A stretch of 64,000 nt of DNA from Chitinophaga alhagiae (GTDB taxonomy: Bacteria > Bacteroidota > Bacteroidia > Chitinophagales > Chitinophagaceae): assembly GCF_003568665.1 (NCBI RefSeq), contig NZ_QXMH01000002.1:930001-994000 (forward strand), given 5' to 3'. Below the pieces are notes generated by a model. It was given only the letters and a program-made list of their open reading frames with translations, was not told the DNA's origin and did no database searches. Shown one piece after another: positions 44,856 through 54,100 of the stretch. Positions within the stretch are counted from its first letter, which is position 1. Each line of letters opens with the position of its first letter. The position numbers were made by a program, and so were the translations under genes.

Positions 44856-45635
44856 ATGACGCCTGAATACATCATCATACATCAACAGGCGCAGCCGCAC
44901 ATAGCGCATGTGCAGCTCAACCGCCCCAAGGAGCTGAACGCCCTCAACCTGCAGCTCATGCAGGAGCTGCGGGATGCGCTGAAGATGCTGGACGAAGACG
45001 AGAACACCCGCGTGATAGTGCTCAGCGGCAACGAAAAAGCATTTGCCGCAGGGGCAGACATCCGGCAAATGGCGGGCAAAACGGCTATTGACATGTTCAA
45101 TACGGACCAGTTCAGCACCTGGGACGCCATCAAAAAAATAAAGACGCCCATGATTGCGGCCGTTAGCGGATTTGCGCTGGGCGGCGGCTGTGAGCTGGCC
45201 ATGTTGTGCGATATGATAGTGGCGAGCGAAACGGCCCGCTTTGGCCAGCCGGAAATAAAAATAGGGGTGATGCCCGGCGCCGGCGGCACGCAACGCCTCA
45301 CCCGCGCTGTAGGCAAGGCCCTGGCCATGGAAATGGTGCTGACCGGCCGCTTCATTACAGCGGCAGAAGCCCGGCAGGCCGGTCTCATTAACAGCGTAGT
45401 GCCGCAGGAACTATATTTGCAGGAAGCCTTTCGCCTGGCGGCCGTTGTGGCGGAAATGAGCCCGCTGGCCGTTAAAATGGCCAAAGAGGCGGTGCTGCGG
45501 GCGTTTGACAGCACGCTGGAAGAAGGGCTGCACTTCGAAAGGAAAAACTTTTACCTGCTGTTTGCCTCTGATGACCAGAAGGAAGGCATGCAGGCATTTA
45601 TAGATAAAAGAACACCGGTATTCACTGGAAAATAA
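44856..45635 (+). CDS. Enoyl-CoA hydratase/isomerase
   Basis: A 259-residue crotonase-fold enzyme. It shows the oxyanion-hole segments FAAGADIRQM and GFALGGGCELAMLCD, and GQPEIKIGVMPGAGGTQRLTR, which carries the catalytic glutamate of true hydratases. It would add water to trans-2-enoyl-CoA in beta-oxidation or amino-acid catabolism. Start: the frame opens upstream at 44754, inside the DUF3667 gene, but ATG 44856 (MTPEYIIIH) gives the normal length. Carbonic anhydrase follows after 5 bases. The acyl-CoA dehydrogenase of the previous pathway step is far away at 62397-63539. Confidence 0.93.
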   Translation: MTPEYIIIHQQAQPHIAHVQLNRPKELNALNLQLMQELRDALKMLDEDENTRVIVLSGNEKAFAAGADIRQMAGKTAIDMFNTDQFSTWDAIKKIKTPMIAAVSGFALGGGCELAMLCDMIVASETARFGQPEIKIGVMPGAGGTQRLTRAVGKALAMEMVLTGRFITAAEARQAGLINSVVPQELYLQEAFRLAAVVAEMSPLAVKMAKEAVLRAFDSTLEEGLHFERKNFYLLFASDDQKEGMQAFIDKRTPVFTGK

Positions 45636-45640
45636 TACAT

Positions 45641-46276
45641 ATGAACCCGTTCGAACAACTACTGGAGAATAACAAGATATGGGCCGCTGAAAGAGTGGCG
45701 CAAGACAAAGACTTTTTTAAGCGGCTGCAAGACCAGCAGGCGCCCAAGTTCCTGTGGATAGGCTGTTCAGACAGCCGCGTGCCCGCCAACGAGATCACCG
45801 ACACGCAGCCTGGCGAAATTTTCGTACACCGCAACGTGGCCAACATGGTGGTGCATACAGACATGAACCTGCTCACCGTGCTGGAATACGCCATCAAGGT
45901 GCTGGAAGTGGAACACATCCTGGTGGTGGGCCATTATGGCTGCGGAGGGGTGAGAGCGGCCATGACGAATGAGAACTTCGGCATTATCAACCCCTGGCTT
46001 AAGCACATCAAGGACGTGTACCGCTTTTACCGGGATGAGATAGACGCGCTGGAAACGCATGAGCAGCAGGTAGACCGACTCACCGAACTGAACGTAAAGG
46101 AACAGGTGATGAACCTGGCCAAAACCACTACCATCCAGGAAGCCTGGCGCCGGGAGCAGCGCCCGCACCTGCACGGTTGGGTGTACGGCCTCAGCAACGG
46201 CATCATCAACCCCGTGTTCCACATGCCGCCCAATACGCCCATAGACCCTATTTACGAATACAATATCAAGCCATGA
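45641..46276 (+). CDS. can: Beta-class carbonic anhydrase
   Basis: A 211-residue cytosolic zinc enzyme interconverting carbon dioxide and bicarbonate. The zinc ligands are Cys42 and Asp44-Arg46 pair in CSDSRVP, and His98 and Cys101 in HYGCGGV. FVHRNVANMV and VYGLSNGIINPVF are further family features. It resembles E. coli Can in length. It is 5 bases after enoyl-CoA hydratase, and its stop codon overlaps the start of the following lipoprotein gene by one shared ATGA, so the three genes are translationally linked. Confidence 0.95.
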   Translation: MNPFEQLLENNKIWAAERVAQDKDFFKRLQDQQAPKFLWIGCSDSRVPANEITDTQPGEIFVHRNVANMVVHTDMNLLTVLEYAIKVLEVEHILVVGHYGCGGVRAAMTNENFGIINPWLKHIKDVYRFYRDEIDALETHEQQVDRLTELNVKEQVMNLAKTTTIQEAWRREQRPHLHGWVYGLSNGIINPVFHMPPNTPIDPIYEYNIKP

Positions 46277-46791
46277 AACACTACATTGCCTGTATGTGCC
46301 TGGCCCTGGCCGCCTGCAACGCACCGGCGGGGAACAAGCAGGAAAAAAGATCGCCGGACTCATTGACCATGATACCGGCAGATACCATGATCCACACCAC
46401 AGACACCACTATTACGCCTGCACTGGTGGAATCATGGAAATCTTATGAACAATACAACGGCAAGTATGCGCAGGATGTGAAGCTGGTAAGCCAGAACCCC
46501 CTGCGCCAGCGCCTCAGGCAGTTGCTGGGCGCCGATGAGGCGGAGTTCCTGAAACGCTACAAGGTAATGCCGCCCATTGAAGTGGAAAACGGCATCCTGT
46601 TCAATGAAGGCTGCAAGCCGCACGACTGTTCCGTGGAAGAGGCGGCTATTGCCATAGATATGAAGCGGGATGTGATCTACGTAGGCATTGCCCGCAACAA
46701 GGCGGTAAAGCTCTACGGGGAAAAGGAAGACACGGCGTACCCCGAGAAGCTGATGAAGTGGATGATGAAATTTGAAGAAAAAAGGAACTGA
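46273..46791 (+). CDS. Hypothetical lipoprotein coupled to carbonic anhydrase
   Basis: A 172-residue lipoprotein (CMCLALAACNAP, lipidated Cys15). The mature part has EFLKRYKVMPPIEVENG, FNEGCKPHDCSVEEAAIAIDM and VIYVGIARNKAVKLYGE. The CxxxxC pair near KPHDCS may form a disulfide. This arrangement resembles inhibitor-like periplasmic proteins (Ivy-type CKPHxC motif of lysozyme inhibitors), which is a tentative similarity only. The start ATG overlaps the stop of carbonic anhydrase (ATGA at 46273-46276). An in-frame upstream opening at 46177 lies inside the anhydrase gene and is not used. Confidence 0.75.
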   Translation: MKHYIACMCLALAACNAPAGNKQEKRSPDSLTMIPADTMIHTTDTTITPALVESWKSYEQYNGKYAQDVKLVSQNPLRQRLRQLLGADEAEFLKRYKVMPPIEVENGILFNEGCKPHDCSVEEAAIAIDMKRDVIYVGIARNKAVKLYGEKEDTAYPEKLMKWMMKFEEKRN

Positions 46792-46819
46792 TGCCTTGCA
46801 GGCACCAGGGATCTTATAC

Positions 46820-46935
46820 AAAAGGGGCTGTCTCAAAAGTAATTTGATGGGCTTGAGAATCGCGTAAACGAAAAATCTCTCCATCAGGTACCTGAATAAG
46901 ATCAGGTAAAAATTACTTTTGAGACAGCCCCTTTT
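46820..46935. mobile_element. 116-bp MITE-like element or complex bidirectional terminator
   Basis: 26-bp perfect terminal inverted repeats at 46820-46845 and 46910-46935, beginning AAAAGGGGCTGTCTCAAAAG. The 64-bp centre contains a second perfect inverted repeat, TACCTGA/TCAGGTA (46889-46908), and a short GATGG/CCATC pairing. There is no coding frame. It lies between convergent genes. No target-site duplication is obvious. The T-run at 46932-46937 and the convergent setting leave a terminator role open. Confidence 0.6.
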
Positions 46936-46993
46936 TTGTTCAGGCGCACGTGGTGTTTTACCCAATGGCGCCCTGTCTATGCAAGTCTCCCGT

Positions 46994-47638
46994 TTATTTC
47001 TTTCTCTGTTCAAGTTCCTGTTCCGTAGCATCTTCTTCATCAAACTCGCCGGTAACTACTGCTCCCGCCGGCTGGTATTGCGCAATGATCACACCGGTGC
47101 CGGAAATAGCATGATCGGTGAGCTGCAGGCTGCCGGGTGCGGCGTTGCCGTCAAAAAGGCGTTTGCCTTTGCCCAGCAGCAGCGGGTACGTCATGAGGAT
47201 AAGTTCGTCTACCAGTTGTTCAGCCAGCAATGTTTGCAGAAAGTTGGCGCTGCCCCACACCAGCAGGTCTATGCCGTTTTGCGCTTTCAGTTCCTTTACC
47301 TGTTGCAAGGTGTTTTTGTTGAGCAGTACAGTACGGTCCCACGTAGCGCTTTGCAAAGTGCCGGTGGCTACGTATTTGGTGGCCTTGTTGATCTTTTCTG
47401 CCATGGGGCCGCCTTTGAAAGGCCAGTAGCCGGCAAATATATCGTAGGTCTTCCTGCCCAGCAGCAGATCGTGTGGCTGCCCGGTAGCCTTGTCCAGGTA
47501 TTGGCCAATTGTTTCGTCGCCATAGTTAACAGACCAGCCGCCGAATTTGAAGTTGTTGGAGGTATCTTCCCCGGGGCCGCCGGGAGCTTGTATAACGCCG
47601 TCAAGTGACGAAAAGGTAATGACTTTGATCTTTCTCAT
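46994..47638 (-). CDS. Dihydrofolate reductase-like (RibD C-terminal fold) protein
   Basis: A 214-residue DHFR-superfamily protein. It starts MRKIKVITFSSLDGVIQAPG and contains LLLGRKTYDIFAGYWPFKG, YVATGTLQSATWDRTVL, LLVWGSANFLQTLLAEQLVDEL and MTYPLLLGKGKRLFDG, all typical of stand-alone RibD-C reductases of unknown substrate. The C-terminal tail is acidic-basic (DEEDATEQELEQRKK). Start: ATG 47638, supported by a TACTTTTG -7 box at 47685-47678 that would start transcription downstream of the alternative ATG at 47680. It differs clearly in sequence from the DHFR-like protein at 41696-42247. Confidence 0.88.
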   Translation of the reverse strand: MRKIKVITFSSLDGVIQAPGGPGEDTSNNFKFGGWSVNYGDETIGQYLDKATGQPHDLLLGRKTYDIFAGYWPFKGGPMAEKINKATKYVATGTLQSATWDRTVLLNKNTLQQVKELKAQNGIDLLVWGSANFLQTLLAEQLVDELILMTYPLLLGKGKRLFDGNAAPGSLQLTDHAISGTGVIIAQYQPAGAVVTGEFDEEDATEQELEQRKK

Positions 47639-47677
47639 TTTTCTACGGTTGAAAGAGTGAAGAATGATTTGTTGATA

Positions 47678-47685
47678 CAAAAGTA
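47678..47685 (-). promoter_or_regulatory. -7 element (TACTTTTG) of the DHFR-like gene
   Basis: Exact TAnnTTTG on the minus strand, predicted start near 47671. No TTG at the usual -33 distance was found. Confidence 0.45.
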
Positions 47686-47780
47686 GGGGCAGGCGGTGAA
47701 AGAGGGGATGGGGGAATCCGACTTCGTTGCGGTGGAATGCGACATTTTGGGGAAAGGGGCTTCACCATACCCGGAATGAT

Positions 47781-47810
47781 CAGGGCCGACCCCGTTTGGG
47801 GTCAGCCCTG
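47781..47810 (-). terminator. Hairpin after tex
   Basis: CAGGGCCGACCCC and GGGGTCAGCCCTG pair with one mismatch around a GTTT loop. It lies 50 bases beyond the tex stop on the minus strand. There is no clear U tract. Confidence 0.5.
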
Positions 47811-47859
47811 TAATGATGCGCTGGTAGAACACGTGGTCCAGCCTTGCAGCAGTGATATG

Positions 47860-50097
47860 TTATTTGAACTTCGATCTCAACGCCTGCAGTTTTGCCTGGA
47901 AGTCGTTCAGCGGCGCTTCTTTGGCCGGCTTCTGCTCCCTGCGTTCCCTGCGCTGGCCGCCGCCTGAAGGTTCGCCGGTTTTCATGGAAAGGGAAATGCG
48001 TTTGCGCGCAATATCCACTTCCAGTACGGTTACCGTTACCTTCTGGTTCAGCTTTACGGCCTCGTTGGGGTTGCTGATGAACTTGTTGGAAAGATGGGAG
48101 ATATGCACCAGCCCGTCCTGCTTCACGCCAATGTCTACGAACGCGCCAAACGCGGTGATGTTGGTGACTACGCCGGGCAGCGTCATGCCGGGTTTCACAT
48201 CTTCCATGCTCTTGATGCCTTCCGCGTATTCGAAGATGGCGATCTCGTCTCGCGGGTCCCGGCTGGGTTTGGCCAGTTCCTTGAGAATATCTTCAACGGT
48301 GAGCTGGCCGGCTTCTTCGGTAATAAATTCCTTGATGTTGACCTGCTTGCGGAGGTCTTCCTTGCCGATGAGGTCTGCCACGGTGCATTGCTGTTTGGCG
48401 GCAATGGCCTCTACCAGCGGGTAGCGCTCGGGGTGTACGGCTGAATTGTCCAGCGGGTTGTCTCCGTTCTCAATGCGGAGGAAGCCCGCGCATTGTTCAA
48501 ACGCTTTATCGCCCAGGCGTGTTACTTTTTTCAGCTCCTTCCTGTTTTTGAACGCGCCGTTCTCCCTGCGGTACTTCACAATGTTTTCCGCCAGGGAAGG
48601 GCCGAGGCCTGAAACATAGGCCAGCAGGTGTTTGGAGGCGGTGTTCAGGTTTACGCCCACGTTGTTTACGCAGCTGACCACCACGCGGTCAAGGCTTTGT
48701 TTGAGGTGGCCCTGGTTCACATCGTGCTGGTACTGGCCCACGCCAATGGCCTTGGGGTCTATCTTTACCAGTTCCGCCAGCGGGTCAATGAGGCGGCGGC
48801 CAATAGATACGGAACCGCGCACGGTCACGTCTTCGTTCGGGAACTCTTCGCGCGCTACCTCTGAAGCGGAGTATACGGAGGCGCCGCTTTCATTCACCAT
48901 GAACACGTTCACCTTGCGGCCGAAGTCTATCTTTTTTACGAACTCTTCGGTTTCTCGGCCGGCGGTACCGTTGCCTACGGCAATGGCGGAGGCCTCGTAT
49001 TTGTCTACCCAGTTGCGCAGCAGGTGCTCCGCATCCTGGGCCTTGTAATTCTTTTCAAGCGGGAAAATAACGTCGTGCGCCAGCATGTTGCCCTGGTTGT
49101 CCAGCGCCACGGTTTTGCAACCGGTGCGGTAACCGGGGTCTATGGCTATCACCGGCTTGGGGCCCAGCGGGGCCGCCAGCAGCAGCTGGCGCAGGTTTTC
49201 GGCAAACACCTCAATGGCTTCGGTATCCGCTTTTTCTTTGGCCGTGGCCCTGAACTCGTTTTCCAGCGAAGGGCGCAGCAGGCGTTTGTACGCATCCCCC
49301 GCGGCCTTGCCAACCTGTTCGGCCGCAAAGCCTTTGCCTTTCACAAATTGTTTGTGGATGATCTCTGAAGCGTCTTCTTCCACCGGCGCTATATTGCCGA
49401 AAAGGATGCCTTCGCTCTCCGCCCGCAGAATGGCCAGCACGCGGTGAGAAGGAATGCTGTGCAGCGGCTCGTTGAAATCAAAATAATCTTTGTACTTCAC
49501 GCCTTCGGCCTCTTTGCCTTCTATCACCTTGGAGGTAAACACGCCGGTATTGGTAAAGAGCTTGCGCAGCTTGTCGCGCAGCTCGGCATTTTCGTTGATC
49601 CATTCCGCAATAATGTCCCGCGCGCCTTTGAGGGCCTCATCACTGCTGGCCACCTGCTCGTTGATGAAACCTTCGGCGGCCGCTTCCACCCCTTCTTCCT
49701 CCTGCTCAAAGATCAGTTTGGCCAGCGGTTCCAGGCCTTTTTCAATGGCCACGGTAGCGCGGGTCTTACGTTTGGGCTTGTAGGGGAGGTACATGTCTTC
49801 CAGCTCCGCCAGCACCCAGCTGCTTTCCAGCTTATCCAGCAGCTCAGGGGTCATTTTCTCCTGCTCCGTGATGGTTTTGATAATAAAGGCACGGCGGTCA
49901 TCCACCTCCTTGTAGCGCTTGGACAGGTCTTCCACTTTGCCGATCTGTACCTCGTCCAGGCTGCCGGTCTGCTCCTTGCGGTACCGGCTGATGAACGGTA
50001 CGGTAGAGCCTTCGGCCAATAGGCCCATGGTACTCTCGGCCTGCTTCGTGGAGATGCCCAGCTCGGCGGATATGAGCGCCACGTGTTTCGGATTCAT
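47860..50097 (-). CDS. tex: Tex-family RNA-binding transcription accessory protein
   Basis: A 745-residue protein of normal Tex length. Domains: helical N-terminus (STVPFISRYRKEQTGSLDE), a YqgF/RNase H-like core (PVIAIDPGYRTGCKTVALD), helix-hairpin-helix units (LNTASKHLLAYVSGLGPSLA, KNRKELKKVTRLGDKAFEQ), and a C-terminal S1 RNA-binding domain at about 645-715 (GMTLPGVVTNITAFGAFVDIG, DGLVHISHLS). The tail is basic and low-complexity. Tex binds nucleic acid and affects transcription and stress tolerance. It has its own promoter at 50129-50158. Confidence 0.96.
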   Translation of the reverse strand: MNPKHVALISAELGISTKQAESTMGLLAEGSTVPFISRYRKEQTGSLDEVQIGKVEDLSKRYKEVDDRRAFIIKTITEQEKMTPELLDKLESSWVLAELEDMYLPYKPKRKTRATVAIEKGLEPLAKLIFEQEEEGVEAAAEGFINEQVASSDEALKGARDIIAEWINENAELRDKLRKLFTNTGVFTSKVIEGKEAEGVKYKDYFDFNEPLHSIPSHRVLAILRAESEGILFGNIAPVEEDASEIIHKQFVKGKGFAAEQVGKAAGDAYKRLLRPSLENEFRATAKEKADTEAIEVFAENLRQLLLAAPLGPKPVIAIDPGYRTGCKTVALDNQGNMLAHDVIFPLEKNYKAQDAEHLLRNWVDKYEASAIAVGNGTAGRETEEFVKKIDFGRKVNVFMVNESGASVYSASEVAREEFPNEDVTVRGSVSIGRRLIDPLAELVKIDPKAIGVGQYQHDVNQGHLKQSLDRVVVSCVNNVGVNLNTASKHLLAYVSGLGPSLAENIVKYRRENGAFKNRKELKKVTRLGDKAFEQCAGFLRIENGDNPLDNSAVHPERYPLVEAIAAKQQCTVADLIGKEDLRKQVNIKEFITEEAGQLTVEDILKELAKPSRDPRDEIAIFEYAEGIKSMEDVKPGMTLPGVVTNITAFGAFVDIGVKQDGLVHISHLSNKFISNPNEAVKLNQKVTVTVLEVDIARKRISLSMKTGEPSGGGQRRERREQKPAKEAPLNDFQAKLQALRSKFK

Positions 50098-50128
50098 ATG
50101 CGTTTCTTTTGTGATTTTGCTAAGGCCG

Positions 50129-50158
50129 CAAAGCTAATTAAATTGGCTTTCCTGCCAA
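50129..50158 (-). promoter_or_regulatory. Promoter of tex
   Basis: On the minus strand TTG (50158-50156), a 19-base spacer and TAGCTTTG (50136-50129), an exact consensus match. The predicted start lies about 25 bases before the tex ATG. Confidence 0.7.
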
Positions 50159-50264
50159 GAAAAAGAAATTAACAACCGCGGGGTGGAAAGATATGGAATC
50201 GGGGATATCCCGGATTTGCATTATTTTTCCGTTTCTTAGCACCGGGACCTTAATATTTAATGTT

Positions 50265-51032
50265 ATGCAGCAGCCAGCACAAGCTTTTAACAGGTTATTG
50301 GAGATCATGGACGATTTGCGGGAAAAGTGCCCCTGGGACAGGAAGCAGACCCTCCAGAGCCTGCGGCAGCAAACCATAGAAGAACTGTACGAGTTGACAG
50401 ACGCCATCACGGAAGAAGACTATAAAAGCATCCGTGAAGAGCTGGGAGACCTGATGCTGCACATCGTGTTCTATGCCAAAATAGGCGCCGAAAAGGAGAA
50501 GTTCACCATTACGGACGTGCTCACGGGCATTTGTGACAAGCTGGTGGCCCGCCATCCGCATATTTATGGGGACGTGAAGGTGGAAAACGAGGAAGACGTG
50601 AAGCAGAACTGGGAAAAGCTGAAGCTGAAGGAAGGGAAAACATCCGTGCTGAGCGGGGTACCGGTATCATTGCCCGCGCTGGTAAAGGCCATGCGGCTGC
50701 AAACAAAGGCCAGGACCGTGGGTTTTGAATGGGATACCACCAGCCAGGTGCTGGATAAAGTAAAAGAAGAGACCCTGGAGCTGGAAGAAGCGGTGCAGAA
50801 GGGCAACCAGGATGAAATAGAGGCCGAATTTGGCGATCTGCTGTTTGCCCTGGTCAACTACAGCCGTTTCCTGAAAATAGACGCGGAAAACGCCCTGGAA
50901 CGCACCAACAAGAAGTTCATCCGCCGCTTTAAGGCCATGGAGACCCTGGCCGCGGAAACCGGCAGAACGCTGGATGAAATGAGCCTGCAGGAAATGGACG
51001 GGCTGTGGAACAGGATCAAACAGGGAGAATGA
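50265..51032 (+). CDS. mazG: Nucleoside triphosphate pyrophosphohydrolase MazG
   Basis: A 255-residue house-cleaning enzyme that hydrolyses NTPs to NMP and pyrophosphate. Both MazG domains are present: the first with LREKCPWDRKQT and EELYELTDAI...EELGDLMLHIVF, the second with VGFEWDTTSQVLDKV and EETLELEEAV...EFGDLLFALVNYSR, each carrying the EExxE and ExxD magnesium-binding residues. Start: ATG 50265 (MQQPAQAFN) rather than an in-frame ATG at 50193. It is divergent from tex and 68 bases upstream of the large histidine kinase. Confidence 0.95.
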   Translation: MQQPAQAFNRLLEIMDDLREKCPWDRKQTLQSLRQQTIEELYELTDAITEEDYKSIREELGDLMLHIVFYAKIGAEKEKFTITDVLTGICDKLVARHPHIYGDVKVENEEDVKQNWEKLKLKEGKTSVLSGVPVSLPALVKAMRLQTKARTVGFEWDTTSQVLDKVKEETLELEEAVQKGNQDEIEAEFGDLLFALVNYSRFLKIDAENALERTNKKFIRRFKAMETLAAETGRTLDEMSLQEMDGLWNRIKQGE

Positions 51033-51100
51033 GCATACGTAGGCACAACACAATACAATAAACCAGGACAGGAACAAGCGAAACCGGGCCAATAAAAATT

Positions 51101-54100
51101 ATGCTGGACATCAAGGAAATAAGACTGTTTTTTCTCCGCAACGGCTACCTGCTGATAGTGGCCGCGTGGCTGTTCACCTTCGCGTTCCTGTTCAACAACT
51201 ACTGGAGTTATTATTCCTCCCCCCACGGCGTACAGCGCAGCCTGGAGAGCGACATCCACAGCCGCGAAAACTCGTTCGGCAAACTGGCGGCAGATACCGC
51301 CACCGTTAAAAAGCTGTTCAACGGCAGCTATAGCGAAGGCATGCTGAAAGACATTCACGGGCGGGATTATTTTCTCTTTGCTTTTGATACCACGGAATAT
51401 GGCCATAAAATGGTGTTCTGGAGCACCAACACCGTGCAGCCTCCCGTGCAGGAAGGCCTGCGGCCCGGCACCAGTTTCCGCAAGCTGCTGAATGGCTATT
51501 ACGTTATGAAGGTGCATGCCTACCCCTCCGGGCGCTACCTGCTGGGCCTTATCCCGGTAAAGCGGGAATACAGCATTTCCAACGAGTACCTGCCTTCCCG
51601 TTTTTACGGCCGCCCCGCCATAGGCCGGGAGTACGCCATCAACAACCGCCCGCCGGGGCTGCCCGTGGTGAACGTGGAAAGCACTATTCTCTTTTACCTG
51701 CAATATGACCCCTCCAAGTCGGAAACCTCGCCGAGTTTGATAAGCGTATTGCTGCTCACGCTGGGCTGCATTTGCGTGCTGATCTTCATCAACCTGTTTG
51801 CCACCCTCATTGCCAAAAAACTGTCCCCGCTGAAAGGGTTCCTTTTCCTGTTGGCTGTAGTGCTTATTTTCAGGGTGCTCAGTTACCTGTACGCCTTCCC
51901 GGTAGACCTGGGCTCCCTCAACCTCTTTCAGCCCACTATCTATGCAAAAGACGATGTGTTCCGCTCCCTGGGAGACCTCATGCTGAACGTACTGTTCACC
52001 TTCTGGCTGATCCTCTTTTTCCGGCAGCATGTGCGCACCATTCACCCGCCAGTGGTACGCAAAAAGTGGCAGAGCCGCCTCATCATCGGCGCGGCGGGCC
52101 TGGTGATGTTCATTGCCGGCCAGTTCCTGCTGGACCTGATCCGCAGCCTGGTAATAGATTCCAAGATATCTTACGACGTTACCAACTTTTTCAGCCTCAA
52201 CGAGTACAGCGTAATAGGCAGCATGTGCCTGGGCTTCATTGCCATTACCTTCCTGTTCTTCTCGCAGATCGTCAACTACCTGCTCAACCAGCTGACCGAC
52301 TTCCAGTACCGCAGCAAATACATTGCCCTGGCGGTGGTGGGCCTGGTGTGGCTGGCCTTCCGCTTCAACCAGCCGGATTTCAGCGCCTCTGTGGTGCTGA
52401 TGTTCTGGCTGCTGGCCTACGTGGTGATACTGGACCTGCTGGAGCTGCGTTTCAGCCAGGGCTCCGCCTCCCTGCCATTCATTATGTGGATGCTGATGAT
52501 GACGGTCACCACCTCTGCCGTGCTCATCTATTACAACAACCAGAAAGAGCTGAACACCCGCCTCAACATAGCGCAGAACCTCTCCAAGCAGCGGGACCCC
52601 TACCTGGAAACCTTGCTGACGGACGTGGGAGACCGCATTGCGAAAGACCCCGCCATCCGCCAGTTCTTTATACAGCCCAGCCGGGAAAGCAAGCGGGGCC
52701 TGGAAAGAACGCTGGAAGAAAAATATTTCTCCCGCTACCTGAACCGCTTCAATATTTCCTTCCACACCTTTGACGCGGAAGGCCAGCCGCTCTACAACCG
52801 CACGCGCGACACGCTGGAGCAGTTCAATGCCCGCATCATGACCGGCAGCACCCTGCCGCACGTACTGGGCCGGGACCTGTATTATGACGAGCGCAGCTTT
52901 AACGACTACAGCTACATCGGCAAAAAGGAATTTACCGGCTATAACGATTTTGTATCAGGCTACCTCTTTTACGAAGTACGCTCGGAGCCGGAAGTAGCGC
53001 GGGCAGACCGGCTGTACCCCGAGCTGCTGATAGAAAGCGGCATGCAGGACCCTGACGCGGAGTATGCAGACCGGTACTCCAGCGCTGTGTACGACAAGGG
53101 GGTGCTGGTGCTCAACCACAACAGCTACCCCTTCAAGACCTACCTCACGCCGCGTGAAATACCCGCCGCGGATGTGGTGTATGAGGAAGAGAACGGTTAC
53201 TCGGTGCTGTATTACCAGGCCTCGAAAGACAAGCTGGTGCTGATAGCCAAGCCCACCCGAAACTTCCTGGAGTTCATCACGCTCTTTGCCTACATGTTCT
53301 GCCTCTTCTTGCTGATCATTGGCCTGTACGTGTTGCTTGACCTGCTCATCAAGGCGCGCATGCGCATTGCCAACCTGCGTAACATTGTGAAGCCCAGCAT
53401 CCGCACCAAAGTGCAGGGCACCATTATTTTTGCCGTTACGTTCGCCTTCCTGGCGCTGGGCCTCACCACCATCCTCTTTTTCATTGGCCGCTACCGGGAA
53501 GAGAACGCTGAAAAGCTGAGCACCACCGTACATGGCATAGCCCGCGAAATTGAAGGCGCCTTTCATGCCCAGCGGGAGTTTGACGAAATGGAAATGATAT
53601 TCGATTCCATTTTTGTGAAAGACCTCTCCGCCGCTATTGCGGAAATAGCCACGGAACATAATGTAGACATCAATATTTACAACACCCACGGTCAGCTGGA
53701 GCTGTCTGCCCAGCCGCTCATGATAGAAAAGGGCCTGCTGTCTGAAGCCATGAACCCGCTGGCCTATTACCAGCTTTCCCGGCTGAACGAGATACAGTTC
53801 ATCCAGGAGGAGCGCATCGGCAACATGAAGTTCATCAGCGGGTACATTCCCCTGCGCAACAAGGGCAACGTGTTTGCCTACCTCAACGTGCCGTATTTTG
53901 CCACCCAAACAGAGCTGAACCAGCAGATATCCACCTTCCTGGTGGCCCTCATCACCATCAACGCCTTTATCTTCCTGATAGCTGGCCTGCTGGTGCTGTT
54001 GATCTCCAATACCATCACCAAATCTTTCTCTCTCATTACGGACAAGCTGCGGAACGTGAACCTGGGGCAGCACAATGAGGAGATAGCATGGGACAAGGAC

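Noticed and set aside
46820..46935. Riboswitch
   Set aside because: It lies downstream of two convergent genes, not in a 5' leader, and the long perfect terminal repeats fit a mobile element or terminator better.
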